A stretch of DNA of 64,000 nucleotides from Phoronis australis (GCA_002633005.1 NMRA01000076.1:442800-506799), one strand, 5' to 3'. Counted from the first letter of the stretch, positions 12,001 to 23,200 are shown. Program-made: numbers and translations. The notes: generated by a model from the sequence alone, not told the origin.

Positions 12001-15000
12001 TACCTGTATTTGCTACAGTACACGGGTGTGTATTTATTAGAATCTGCATAAATCCTGTAGATTACTTATCAAATCAAGATGACCTCACATACAATCCCAG
12101 CAATTGTAAGTAAATAACCCCCCTCCCCTATTATCTACAGGAAATTAATTAACAGCAGTTGCCCTGTTTCTATCAACATCTCTGATACCACAATACAAAT
12201 TCCATCATCACTGACCCCCATTGCAATCAGCATATGTAGAGATATAGAAAACTGATTTTACTAAATGTAACGGTATAATAGCGAGTCACCAATTCTCTGC
12301 AAGCCAGCAATCCCAAACCATCATTAGAATTCGAAGGCATCTCACATTCCATGACAATACCCTCACTAACACTAACAGCAGTTTACAAGCCACTTGTGTT
12401 AAAAAAATGCTGTCCAACACTTTAAGTTTAATAACACAATTAACAAATATAAACCACGCTTTGCTTTACATAAACCCTCTGCTACACAATTACTGTACAG
12501 CTCTATGTTCACACAGGCAGTTGATCCAACAGCAAGTTCACTTTAGGGCAACGTGACCCTTATCAACTGAGTGCAACAACCTGCCCTGATCAGGGTTTGT
12601 AATGAGTAATGAAAAAGAAGAAAATTTTCCAGGAGATGTATTGTTACATAGTAGCCTTGAGTGATACAAATATTTGTTGTCGTAAAATTTAAGTGAAATA
12701 AATGCTTTTGCATGAATAAAGTAAAAATAATGATAAAAAGACAAAAAGAGGAAACTGGGACTCAAATAAGATGAAAGTGAAACTAAAAAAGAGGAAATTC
12801 TCTTAACCAAACGATGAAAATTCCAACCACTATATGACATAAATGTGGCTCTGGGTGCATGACATGGATGGAAAGCCCTAATACACTCAAGTGCTTAGCT
12901 GATAACTGTCTCAGTCCACACGCGGAAATTTGAGGTCTGAAAAATTGCTGGGATGCATTTTGCCCAACTCCGACAAGATGGAGCAAACTGTCACCGTCGT
13001 CAAATTGTACCAACTTAACTATTGTAGCACATGGCCACTTGCACCTGGTCATCTCGTTTCAAGGACAACCTCCACTATCGGGGAAGAGCTCGTGCGAACA
13101 CAACTTCTGCCTCTGACCTTAACTGTCATTGATGACCAAATTTCGTTAAAGACACGCGCCATGTTGCATAAAACAAACCCAAATAGAGACTCAACTAAGT
13201 TCCCAAATCTTTTGCATAATTGTGTCATTTTTTACTAAGAGATGTAATGTTTTTCCATCACGTTATCTGTGATATCAGCTCCTTTTTCACTAATTATAGT
13301 TTCTAATAACATAATAACAATCAACGAAAACTAACAAGGACTTAGTCACCGACTTATTTTCAATAAACATCGAATTCAATGAAGACTTCACTCTTGATTG
13401 ATATCAAAGACAAAGAATGACTCAGTAATGAAAGTAAAACAACTTAAGACCGGACAATCAGTGTTTCCACACTTCCACACATACACAGTGAATTTAGGGC
13501 ACTTGGTCGATTCCTTGTTGGGACTGTTCCATGCAACCAGGCACAGGAACTCTAAGTAATGTGTATTTGTCTTCTACATTTCGGATCCGAAAACAAGAAG
13601 TAAAGATTGTCTTACTTTCAGCCTCCAGTTATCCCCGCAGTCTGTTTTGATTTTCGACATCCACTCGTCTGTGAAAAAGTCTGGAGAACTAAATACAAAA
13701 TGAGAAAAAAATCGTACAGAGCAAGAAGCAAAGCTAATCATCCATGACACTACTGAAACATTTGCTGATCCCTGCATATAAAAAAGAAGTAAAACATCAG
13801 ATCAGAAGCATTCTTGATTTAAAGCTTTATAATCAACGCTCCATATCCGCACTTATTCAGAATACAGAAATATCCTGAGACTGCTATTTTACAAATTCAA
13901 ATAATCCAAGTTCATACCACCAGCTGTTTTGTTTCCATTTAGCACAATGTGTTTAATCAGTTTAATCAATTCCACGTTTAGTCTGTCTTCAAATCCAAAC
14001 ATTATAATGGGCATAAATTTTAGATGGATAAAAATTTATCTTTCACAAACAAAAACCTCGTACATTTGCTGAAGAGCTTGCGCCATTGCTATGCCATCAG
14101 ACAGTTCCTCTGCCCTGTTACAGTCAGCATCCAGGTTAAATGTCCTCAGCTGCAAATAACAATAAACACATTAATTTAAACAGGCTGTTCCTGGGTTTCA
14201 TTGAACTGTAATCCAATATGTGAACTGGTCAACTCTCATTGCCAACTTGAGTGTATTGAAGAGACTACTGTTTAAATGCAAGGTAAAGGGGTTCACCCTG
14301 AGGAAAAATTCAAACACGGTGCAATTCCGCACCATGTTTTTGAGTCCTAATTTCCTTGCTGTTAAATCAGAAAAACAACAAGTTACACATTGTTTTCATT
14401 TGCTGGGCATGTCACTGTCATTTTTAATGCAAAACAATAAAATAAGCACCACTAGCAATGTCATTTGTCTTGCTCTGGCTTTTCAAACATGGCTTAAGAT
14501 TTTGAACACGGCTCAAAGCTTTTCAAACATGACTCAGGCCTTTTCAAACATGGCTCAAGGCTTTTCAAACATGGCTCAGGGCATTTCAAACATGGCTCAG
14601 GGCTTTTAAAACAAGGCTCAGGGCTTTTCAAACATGGCTCAGGGGTTTTCAAACATGGCTCAAAATTTCTAAACATGGTGCAGGTGTAAGGACAACACTG
14701 CCTCGAAAAGAACTTATCTAGACTGTTGTTCATAGTTATATCATAGCATCACCTAGTGTTCGTCCCGGAATGCACTTTCATAGCATAAGAAACTAAATTT
14801 TATCAAAAAATTGACGAATAGTTTAAGCGGCATTAAGCGCTGTTGGAATGTAAATATTCATCAATGAACCATATTTCTGGTTGATCTCAATTTCTTACTC
14901 GAGTGGGATGATTCGGCCAGTAAATGTGGAATACTGGAATAAACGCTGAACAACAAAAGCTTTTTTTAAACCAAGGTCCTATTCACAGCATTACTTACGT

Positions 15001-16821
15001 TCAAAGCAGTAATAATAAGACACAGACAATAGAAGTACTAGCGACTTGTTAAAACCAACTTGAACAATTGATAGTAGATGTATGGATGCCACACATAAAC
15101 AAGAGTGAAACCAACATGGCTGTTGCACTCATGAACAGTTCTTCACAATAAACACAGCTTACAGAACAGATAAACTCAATTCGGTGACTGAAAAACCGGT
15201 GCCCGGATTCACAAACACAGTCCACCTTGTTTTGTGACTACTGCGGTGTTAAGCTGTCGGCGAGCCATGCTTCGGATTTGAAGTTCCAGCGGCAATTGTA
15301 TCTTTGCCAAACGGTTTGGATGCTCCACACTTATGCAGGAAATTTCAGTTCAGGTCTCGGTATCGAAGGATTTTTCAACATTGGTGCCCAAAAACACCGA
15401 TATGTATATCATTACTAAGTGGCAGATGATGGTGCCAGCCGGGTAATAGTGAATCCAGAACAATGGCAGAGCCCAACTGAGGGCAAATTCCATAACATTG
15501 AGGAGAAGGCTAGATCTGTAGCCACGAGGCGCGCCTATTCCATAGAAGAGGAAGGAGTGCTGTATAACATCAAGTGACTTCTGAGCAGACCCATAAAGCC
15601 CTTCTAAGGCACTTTCCAAGTGGCAAATGCTTCTCAACCAAACAGTTTGGACGTTTGACTCTCACGTATGGTGTTAACCATAGGTCAATAGTCGGATAGG
15701 TGGATCCAGGCCTTTATGCAGCGGACGTCCTGGGCGTCCATTTGGCCCTAGCACTAATCTGGATGCCCTGGCAAGGACGCCCAATGTATCATTTGGACGC
15801 CCACTGTCAATAGGAACGTTTCAAGTTTGGACTCACGCATTGTAATGAATACTATGAAGCCTCTGAAGGCTCACAGTGGGAGCTCTTTTTTCAAAGCAGG
15901 AAGAAATATACACTGTATATACAAAGTATATGCATTGTTGCTATTTTGACACTTGATTGACAGCATTGTAAAAGTCTTGGTCTACACAGTTTTTTTAGTA
16001 AAAATGCTCACCATAGAAGGCTGTTTTATAAACTTAGATGTAAAAACCTTGATCTATGCATTTTTTTGTAAAAAATCTGTGTGTTTGGGGGTTTTGCTGG
16101 GGGTGGGGGGTTACGGGTCGGAATCATGGACGCCCTGGAATATTAGGAACCCCATTTTGGACACCCTATTTTCAAAATCCTGGATAAAGGCCTGGGTGGA
16201 TCCCTGATTTCCAATTGAAATGAGAACCAGTAACTACCACTGAGTAACGGGGGCTTATTTGATGAGAGTAATTGTTTCTCAATTCAGGGACCCATGTATC
16301 CAATTATTACCAAACCACAGTTTAAGTCTCGTTCAACTGTCACTTAGTGTTGACAGATTTTTTAACACGAAGGCCTTTGCCCTTGGCTTGAGGTATGGGC
16401 AAAACTCAAACAGACGGTCCTACCTCAAAATGGCTGCCGGGAACCAGTTTTCACTGAAAAATGGCCATTAGCATTATTGAATGAAACTGGTTCCCAGCAG
16501 TCTGAAGAGGGACTTCTCTACTGGACTTATATCGAGGTATGGCCTACAATACATCCAGATCCAAATCAATGTCTCACTTTTTCCTTCTCAAATGCTAGAA
16601 ATTTGCATATAATCTTTTCTGAAAGAGTAGAAGAAAATTCACCAATCGTACAGTCAGCATGTCAGGGTCAATGACTTACATATTGTTGAGCGTTATATTA
16701 ACAGGTGACTTTGACTTTGAGATAACTAACACAACAACAGTGATTGTCAACAATGAGAAAACTCGAGTTCTATTCAACTTACCCAGGTAATCAGGCTGTC
16801 ACACAGCGACTCACGATCCAT
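3023..16821 (-). CDS. HOOK: HOOK family dynein/microtubule adaptor, 5' part of gene (13 exons, C-terminus missing)
   Basis: Spliced minus-strand gene. Exons in transcript order: 16783-16821, 14064-14149, 13616-13688, 9660-9710 (with a second copy at 9081-9131), 8523-8723, 7749-7811, 7153-7236, 6831-6925, 6218-6362, 5568-5694, 4855-4940, 3396-3560, 3023-3092. All have GT donors and AG acceptors, and the phases join into one frame of about 428 residues. Residues 1-150 form the calponin-homology-like Hook domain, including [14 protein letters not shown] and [15 protein letters not shown]. In the family this domain plus the next helix binds dynein light intermediate chain. From about residue 170 the protein is coiled coil ([24 protein letters not shown]). 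HOOK proteins link cargo to dynein-dynactin and normally run to about 700 residues. The last exon here ends in phase 1 and no later exon is present: exon-5/6 copies occupy the expected downstream region. Confidence 0.93.
3396..3560 (-). CDS. HOOK: HOOK exon 12
   Basis: 165 bp, 55 codons, [20 protein letters not shown]...MQAIQREKD, phase 0 to 0. The acceptor is TTGCAG and the donor GTAATG. Confidence 0.9.
4306..4467. mobile_element. 162-bp hAT-like miniature element, 5-bp target duplication
   Basis: Begins CAGGGGCGGATCCAGGATTT and ends CTCTAAATCTGCCACTG. The ends are imperfect inverted repeats (CAGGGGCGGATCCAG versus CAGTGGCAGATTTAG). It is flanked on both sides by GTAGC (4301-4305 and 4468-4472). 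It lies in a HOOK intron and has no coding capacity. A second copy is at 54052. Confidence 0.72.
4855..4940 (-). CDS. HOOK: HOOK exon 11
   Basis: 86 bp, (D)[20 protein letters not shown] then QASVELEE. The [12 protein letters not shown] block is invariant in the family. The donor is GTAAAG. Confidence 0.9.
5568..5694 (-). CDS. HOOK: HOOK exon 10
   Basis: 127 bp, [20 protein letters not shown]...EAYKKKL plus one base. It matches NDELTTLADEAQSLKDEIDVL of HOOK3. The donor is GTAAGT. Confidence 0.9.
6218..6362 (-). CDS. HOOK: HOOK exon 9
   Basis: 145 bp, [20 protein letters not shown]...ALDLQTK. The PAGRR and FRLEAA.DDYR blocks are diagnostic of HOOK proteins. The donor is GTAGGT. Confidence 0.9.
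6831..6925 (-). CDS. HOOK: HOOK exon 8
   Basis: 95 bp, [20 protein letters not shown]...QADGFDDP plus GA, completed by the first base of exon 9 to Glu. It corresponds to the NQSDSIEDP region of HOOK3. Confidence 0.88.
7153..7236 (-). CDS. HOOK: HOOK exon 7
   Basis: 84 bp, 28 codons, [20 protein letters not shown]...HELDLQ. Start of the coiled coil. The acceptor is TTGTAG and the donor GTGAGT. Confidence 0.88.
7749..7811 (-). CDS. HOOK: HOOK exon 6
   Basis: 63 bp in phase 0 encoding [20 protein letters not shown] then Q. It matches the linker after the Hook domain (LMSKE in vertebrate HOOK3). The donor is GTAAGC. Confidence 0.85.
8523..8723 (-). CDS. HOOK: HOOK exon 5
   Basis: 201 bp, 67 codons, phase 0 to 0, beginning [20 protein letters not shown] and ending [13 protein letters not shown]. 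It carries the most conserved HOOK block ([20 protein letters not shown]), which includes the helix that contacts dynein light intermediate chain in vertebrate HOOK3. Confidence 0.93.
8932..9462. repeat. Tandem block 1 carrying HOOK exon 4
   Basis: About 531 bp beginning AGACTGCATGAAC and ending GTACGGGAAGG, immediately followed by the N at 9463. It repeats almost base for base at about 9507-10041. Confidence 0.85.
9081..9131 (-). CDS. HOOK: HOOK exon 4, second copy
   Basis: Same 17-residue exon with intact splice sites (GCAG acceptor, GTAAG donor). Including both copies would repeat the helix in frame. This is more likely the other allele of one exon, because an N lies at 9463 between the two blocks. 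Confidence 0.75.
9507..10041. repeat. Tandem block 2 carrying HOOK exon 4
   Basis: Second copy of the exon-4 block. The 40-odd bases between the copies (9464-9506) are unique and AT-rich, as expected at a forced join. Confidence 0.85.
9660..9710 (-). CDS. HOOK: HOOK exon 4, copy proximal to exon 3
   Basis: 51 bp in phase 0 encoding [17 protein letters not shown]. It lies in the second of two tandem blocks of about 0.54 kb. Its peptide is identical to that of the copy at 9081-9131; one base differs (ATA versus ATC, Ile in both). Confidence 0.85.
10042..13615. other. HOOK intron 3, no gene recognised
   Basis: About 3.6 kb of AT-rich intron between exon 3 and exon 4. A 102-aa plus-strand open frame at 12930-13238 resembles no family I know. 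No transposon structure recognised. Confidence 0.5.
13616..13688 (-). CDS. HOOK: HOOK exon 3
   Basis: 73 bp. It encodes [20 protein letters not shown] then WRLK, the conserved core of the Hook domain, followed by a GTAAG donor. It enters in phase 2 and leaves in phase 0. Confidence 0.9.
14064..14149 (-). CDS. HOOK: HOOK exon 2
   Basis: 86 bp encoding [10 protein letters not shown]...AMAQALQQ plus two bases of the next codon. The acceptor is TTTGCAG and the donor is GTACGA. The shared phase with exon 3 (AT + T, Ile) fixes the donor choice. Confidence 0.88.
14475..14680. repeat. 21-bp minisatellite in HOOK intron 1
   Basis: About 9-10 degenerate copies of a 21-bp unit (GGCTTTTCAAACATGGCTCA plus G). 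Because 21 is divisible by three, open frames run through it on both strands (SNMAQGF repeated on plus, KSPEPCL repeated on minus). These look like repeat artefacts, not genes. Confidence 0.85.
15707..16194. mobile_element. 488-bp hAT-type miniature element with perfect 8-bp target duplication
   Basis: Begins CAGGCCTTTATGCAG and ends CTGGATAAAGGCCTG; the termini match at 14 of 15 positions as inverted repeats. GGTGGATC flanks it exactly on both sides (15699-15706 and 16195-16202). An 8-bp duplication with CAG...CTG ends fits the hAT superfamily. No transposase frame is visible, so it is non-autonomous. Located in HOOK intron 1. A related copy is at 25955-26367. Confidence 0.85.
16434..16500. 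repeat. Diverged foldback repeat (GGGAACCAG family)
   Basis: CTGCCGGGAACCAGTTTTCA on the left pairs with TGAAACTGGTTCCCAGCAG on the right around a loop of about 28 bases. The core resembles the 110-bp GAGAACCAG elements found elsewhere in the window. Confidence 0.55.
16783..16821 (-). CDS. HOOK: HOOK exon 1 (start codon)
   Basis: Encodes [13 protein letters not shown], then a GTAAGT donor. The ATG is at 16821-16819. It matches the short N-terminal helix of HOOK proteins and ends in phase 0. Confidence 0.88.
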
Positions 16822-17193
16822 CGCTGTTAGTTTAATTGAAACTACACTTTTCAAAGACGTTTCATGAGTTAAATATCGCAAAATGTTCAGATATTAGGAG
16901 GTCCTCCCACGAACCTGTTTGAAATATATCAAAATGGCTTCAAGTGCTAAAAAATAGGGATTTTAGTCGCAATTCCAAATAAAATACATTAATGTGCAAA
17001 AAAGGGAAAATTTGTAAAATTAAAAACAATTTCAAATTCTAAGTAAGACTAAATTAGATTAATATTACGATTATAAGTCTTTTCATTGTTTCTTTTATAT
17101 CACAAACTTGAGCCATCATATTTTCTAGTTAGACTTTTTGTCATGCGCCTTCGCTGTGATCGTGGCGCTTCCGGTTAATCAAAAGTTAGAAGC
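16822..17193. promoter_or_regulatory. Divergent promoter between HOOK and EEF1E1
   Basis: Only 372 bp separate the two start codons, which face away from each other. CTTCCGG at 17168-17174 (AACCGGAAGCG on the minus strand) is a good ETS/GABP-type core, common in bidirectional housekeeping promoters. No clear TATA box in either direction. Transcription start sites cannot be placed from sequence. Confidence 0.6.
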
Positions 17194-17271
17194 ATGACTT
17201 TTGAGTTGCAGCATTTGTCAACATTTTTAGGTGTTAGTTGTGACCATCTACGCTGTGATCCTGTTTCTCAG
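17194..17271 (+). CDS. EEF1E1: EEF1E1 exon 1
   Basis: 78 bp, MTFELQHLSTFLGVSCDHLR then CDPVSQ, followed by GTATTA. The frame stays open to 17538, but the splice to LVLIQNG reproduces the human join, so the longer frame is rejected. Confidence 0.82.
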
Positions 17272-20200
17272 GTATTAATGCATGCTGCACCTTTCAGTCA
17301 TTTGCACATTACTCCTAAGTCAAAAACACTCGCGAGGAACTTTTCGATTACGGTTGTTCCTTGGCCTGGCTTGAATGAGAATTTTTCGAAAGATGCCAAC
17401 CAGAGCGCTCCATTTGGGCGTGTGGTGAATTATAAGTCCCTCGAGCAATCCTCTGTTCAGTTGCTCAGATCGGCAAGTGGACATATTAGTTATTGTTTAC
17501 AATCCGACTCCATTAACGTACATCCCAAAATTGTCTAGTATCAAGGTACCTAAACTACACGGTCAACGGACTCAGTCATAAACACGGGCGCGGACGCATG
17601 AACACGACTCACGGACCTGCAAACACCGTCCACTGACTCACAAACACGGGAACGGACTCACAAAACACGATCCACACACCCAAATACACGGGACACGGAC
17701 TCACATTCACGAGGAAACACGGTTAACGGACCGCCAAACACGGGTCACGGACTCATCGGCTTCCTGGGTCAGCTGACATCTTCATTTTGTCCGTGACCCG
17801 TGTTTGGCGGTCCGTTAACCGTGTTTCCTCGTGAATGTGAGTCCGTGTCCCTTGTATTTGGGTGCGTGGATCGTGTTTTTGAGTCCGTTCCCGTGTTTGT
17901 GAGTCAGTGGACGGTGTTTGCAGGTCCGTGAGTCTTGTTTATGAGTCCGTTGACCGTGTAGTTTAGGTACCTTGAGTATATTGAAGATACCGTGTGGCAA
18001 ATTAGGGAAACTCTGAGTAAGAAACAGTAATAGTCGTTTATAAAGGATTGCCTCTTCAAAGCTTCTTCTTCACAAAAACAGGAGAGTGCATGTTCTCTCG
18101 GACAAGTGCCGTCCTCGAAAACACTTGACATCTCACGAACATGATTTCAGCTCGTGTTATGGTGATCATGTGTCGTCTCAGAGGCAAAAACTGTTTCTAA
18201 CAAGTGGAATTAAGTAATAAGATAACTAATATCACTGGCAGGCTAAAATACGCGAACGCAGAAACATATTCTGCATCAAACAAACTTCACTCTAGGTTAA
18301 TCCTGCTGAAAAGTGTCTCACTAAATCTGCGTCGCAAGTGAACACCGTGGAAAAACTTGGAAATTATGAATAAGAAGCAACCAATTAGTACAAGTAATAC
18401 ATATTTTTGGAATCATCGTGATTAGAGGATTCTGAAAATAGTAGTATCAAGTATGTACGTTAAAAGAGTCTGATTGTAAACAATAACTGCTATGGTTTAC
18501 AATCTGCCATTTTAACTCTGCTTACGCCAGGATATATGACACATATCCCTCAAAACTATTGTGTCCATCCATGCGAAAAGGGTACTTATAGTGCAAACGC
18601 GACTTTGTCTTTGATGGTGTAATCAGTTTGAGGCATAATTCGCTCAAAAGCTTCCAGCCTATAGCCCTTTCCACATCCGACATCTCTGCCCAGGGCAATG
18701 GTCAGATATAGCGGTCCCTGATTTTGAGAACCAGGATAAACTGGTTCTCAAACTCAGCGACCATTATATCTGACCAGTGCCTCTGCCCAACCCCTAGCTC
18801 AGGAAATGCACAGTAAATTTTGATCTTTTAGAGCATACCTACACCATAAGTATAAAAGAGATGAGCCACTGCATTGCTATAGAGTGTATCATTAACTGAA
18901 GTCTGGGGAGAATTGCAGTCTTGCCACTATGATGTGGCACATTTGGCTATCACTGTGATTGAATGCTGCTGGATCAGGGTCATTCTTAGTCTTTCCCCTG
19001 TCAAAGGTCAAGCAGTAGCCAATCACGCGCATCGTATACAGACATTCTAGTAAGACTGCTTTTGTATAATGTAAAGGTCGCTGACATAACATAAAGTTTC
19101 TATTAGTGCTTTATTGTCGCGGATTTACAAATCGTAGTTGAACTTGGGACATTTTATACATTGCATAAATAACCCGTGGATGGTGTCTTCCATTCAGTAT
19201 CAGCGACATTAAGTTTTGAAAGTAAATTTTGAAAAGGAATTAACAGCAACCTGGCTTTGTTGTGTTGGTTTAGTCAGGGTTAGGCATAATTCGCAGAGAA
19301 CTTGTGTCGTACATGACTGATTAAGATACATTATTGTCCTAAGGTATCAGCCTTAGATGGTGAAACTTGTCTGTGAGAAATGAAAACTTGTAAAGGTCGA
19401 AATGATCCGCATCAATCTGATGCGTGTGCGGCAGAAAAAATTATATCAGCCAGCAATTGACCTATCGCCAGGATTGCGAGTGGCGGCTTAACTGACCAAT
19501 CAGAACACAGCATTCTTGACACACCTTCGTCTGCGTTTCCAAGCCGCCATTTTACCCGACAAACAATACGTTGTCGCATAAAACTTACCTTAGCCTATAG
19601 CTCAAGAAATTGCGTGATAAGAATGTTGATATGGCGTGTGCAGTTCTGACACGAGCACCTGCATGTGGCAATGTTGCTTGATTGCTTGAAGGTTAAACAC
19701 AAAAATACATTTGTTCCAAGATACACACTTTTCAGTTTGGTGGCTTATCTGATTTAGACTCTGGAGTTTCACTTGTCTGGCCGCTTTTGTCTCGACACCT
19801 GCTGGGTCTCAGCACTATAGTCTAGCGATAGTCCCTGGAAATTGTTTTGTTTTGTAGCAGAGGTACATTTTTTGTCATTAATATACCTGTAAGCTGGCAT
19901 TCATCTGAATTTTCTTTCATAATTGAGAGATTCAATCGGAACAGGGAGGGGTACTGGATTACTGAACTCAAAGCCTTGTTCGAGCTGTTGTCACGAAAAA
20001 ATAAACAATTCAATTACTTTTTTATGAAAACGTTTGGTATACACTTCACCTGTAGAGTTACAGAGAGCTCATTTTGAAGTTGTTAAAACATGATATTTAT
20101 ATTTATGAAGCTTTAAAAAAGGAATTTGAATTATTTTTGTAAATAGCCATTTTTGCCACAACACCAAACTTGTCATTTTTGTAACCATACCACAGTTTAA

Positions 20201-23200
20201 TGATCTTGCTATGTTTAAAAGTAACTGCAAGCTACCTTTATGCAGTGAAACTACAAAAGTGCAAAGTTCGTCAGAAGGTAAGCTCAACTTAAATGTCTTA
20301 ATGGTGCAATATTACTTGCATTAATTTGGCTTAGCACAGCCCTAAACCTACCGGAGCTAACTGCTAGCCTTGGACAAGATGAGTGTGTACTTGAGCTATA
20401 AACCTCAGTTATTTTAATCGAAATATTTCGTTCGAAGATTAGAAAAGCGTAAACAGTGCTATCGACTCGACCTACTTTACTCGGGGAGTCCCACGGGCAG
20501 TTGTGACCTACTTTTCATTTGGCGGATTTTAGGAGACTACAGAATAAAAATATTGCTGAATCTTCACTGTTTTTGTTCAAAAGATCCTAAAATCTATGGT
20601 ATCATACAGATAATTCGACTTCAAGGTACATACCCAGCTTTACATGAACATGTCATGTCAGTGACTTTGTCATTTGTCAGGTGAAGGTGAACCCCCTGTG
20701 GGGTTCTTCGGATTTTCGCTGGCTCCGAAATACTTTTCCTCGAACACTTATTTTTTCATCACCACCTTTGCAAATTCCCACATCATAAACGTATGATTCT
20801 TTGCTGTAAAGCATCGCCTGTTGTCTTTGTCGAAGTGTTTTTGGATAGTGGAAAAAAACACTCATCGATTTCACCAGGAACGTCGTATAGCGACAGTGTA
20901 CTTCCCTCTGACATTTTGTTTGTTTTACGGGTGTCACGTGATTTTTCGCAAGGGGGCGGAGCTTGCAGTAGGTCAGTTGTGTGAATTATCAGCAACACCT
21001 GGATGTAGGGATCAAAAATCACCGATAGGTATTACTGATGAATAAAAAATCATACGATCACGCTAGGCATTGGGATTGAACTTGTTCACTGGGATTGACC
21101 ATGCATCGCCTGGCATGTCCTTTTGTCAAAACTTTTTTATGTATTCTTCTGTTTGATAAATCTTGCCTGTGAGCTTCCAGATTGTTACATAAAATGTTTT
21201 GCTTTTGGTTGCAGCTGGTTCTCATCCAAAATGGCAAGACACAATTAAGGGGCCAATCAGCGGTAGCCAAACATTTGGTTCAAAAGGCAAAGAAGAACAG
21301 TTTGCTTGGTAAGGTTGGATGGATAGACCACAAAAAGGCGACACGGTTGTCTCCTTTACCTGCCTTTACTGTGCATTGAACCAATGTGGAATGAGCTTTT
21401 TGCTAAGTAACAGAAAAGCAATTTACTAAATTCACCATGTTTTTGGAACTAGTTTTTGTATTTCCTCAGAACGAGCGCTTGACTAGTTAAATGTTAGCCA
21501 TTTGCTCAACTGTGACTCTTCTGTTTGTATTCATGCTTTAATGTAATCCTCTCGTATGTCATTTGGGCTACCCGAACAACCTCAGTCTCTGTGTACTGTT
21601 CGTTCATAATGTCCATGGGACGGTGTTGAGACTGGTTTTCCGTTTTGCTCGCATGTTTAAAGTGTAATTTGATTACAGACCTTGGTGTTACGGCTTTCAA
21701 AAACTGAAATCTGTTTAAGCAAACCTAAAATTTCGGGAGATTCTCTTATGTACAACACCAAATTCCCTTCAACTATTTCCAAGTAATGAACATGAAAATT
21801 TGGTCGGATTTGTCTTAGTCTTTTTGCTTCCTTTAATCGTCATCCCCGTTTTAGGTTGCTGTATGCTATGTTGATTGTTTGTCAAAGCAAGAACAACCAC
21901 ACCTTCACAAAAATGCACAAGTGCTTGAGAATGTCGATTGAACTTGGGCAAAAACTGGTTTGGTGTAAATTTCATGTTTGATTTTCATCAATTAAAAAAC
22001 AAATTGTTAGAATTCTGGAAGCTAATTTAAAACCTCTAATTCTGTGAAAGACATGATTTTGGGAATTCTGCCTTTTTTCGTTAAACCGAAAATCCAAGGT
22101 GTATTTTTGAAATATTTCTTGAAGTATGTTTTTGTTTCTCAGGAACTAGTGCTGTAGACAAGGCATTTCTTGACCAGTGGCTGGAGTATAAAGTAACTGT
22201 GATCGACAGGAGTCAGTCGAGCGCCGAAATTGAGACCTGTCTTAAGGTAAGAGAAATTGACCTTTGTATACATTTAAGGCGTGCTAGGCAATATACATTA
22301 ATGATGGCATTTGTACAAGTTGATTTAGTCTGCTCTATGCCAAGGTAAAATGGAAACATGAAATGTGTAGTTTGATTTAGTGACGTTTTTATCTTTTCTG
22401 ATTATGGCCGATCATTTTGTTTTCTAGAGACATCGGCACGTTCCCAAAAATAGCTTTTATGTTAGATGTAGATTATTGTTTACTACTGTGGCTGTTGATC
22501 ATTTGAAGGGTTTTCTCACGTTGACACAGTAGTTTTGTGTCATCCACTATTTCATCATGCTAATAATGCAGCGTTTGTTTAACCTGAAATTACAGTACTA
22601 GTCACTTACAGGGGTCCCATATTTTGAGAACCAGTTTTGTCCACTGAATTAAAGGCATAAAACTGGTTCTCAAAGTACAGGGCCTCTGTAAGTGACTGTT
22701 GCTGAAATCATGAGCAGTGCACGTGTTTGTATCGTTATAAAGTGCGGGAATTTCTCTCACGTTTTCTTGTTGCAGAACCTGAACACATACCTTTCGGACA
22801 AGGTGTACTTTGTAGGTCATCATCTGACCCTAGCTGACGTTGTTGTATTCTATGCATCTCTTAGGATAGTGGTGAGCTCTAGTTTTCAGTGTTGATCAGA
22901 GTGGTGGGGTTGGGGAAGTGGAATGGATCAAGTTTACAATACTTGTTTACGAGTTTATTCTCAGAAACAATCTACTAACTCTACACGCTCCATAGTACAG
23001 TCGTGTAAATTCTTTCTCTCCATTGTAAAATCCTTTCTGTGTTAGCCTTGTGTTGTATCGTCTCCATCATCGTTCCTCTCAAATGTTCTAGCATTTTGGG
23101 ACTAGACCATGATATGTCAATTTGCCTTAATTTTTAACACATTTTTATGCGCCCACATATTTATATGTGGACGCATTATGCCGTCATCTCTGTCCGGGCG

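Larger units (their letters stand above)
19948..23136. repeat. EEF1E1 duplicated block, copy 1
   Basis: Collinear with 23937-27562 from GGTACTGGATTACTGAACTC onward, including exons 2-4 and all intervening introns. It lacks the hAT element at 25955. After 23136 it is followed by a different dispersed repeat and then the gap. Confidence 0.9.

Noticed and set aside
12930-13238. 102-aa plus-strand open frame in HOOK intron 3
   Set aside because: No recognisable domain, no splice context and unremarkable composition.
14494-14733. Repetitive PEPCLKS protein on the minus strand
   Set aside because: Read-through of a 21-bp minisatellite. The opposite strand is equally open.
17272-17538. Continuation of the EEF1E1 exon-1 open frame
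   Set aside because: Splicing at CAG/GTATTA to the exon at 21215 restores the family alignment. The extension matches nothing.
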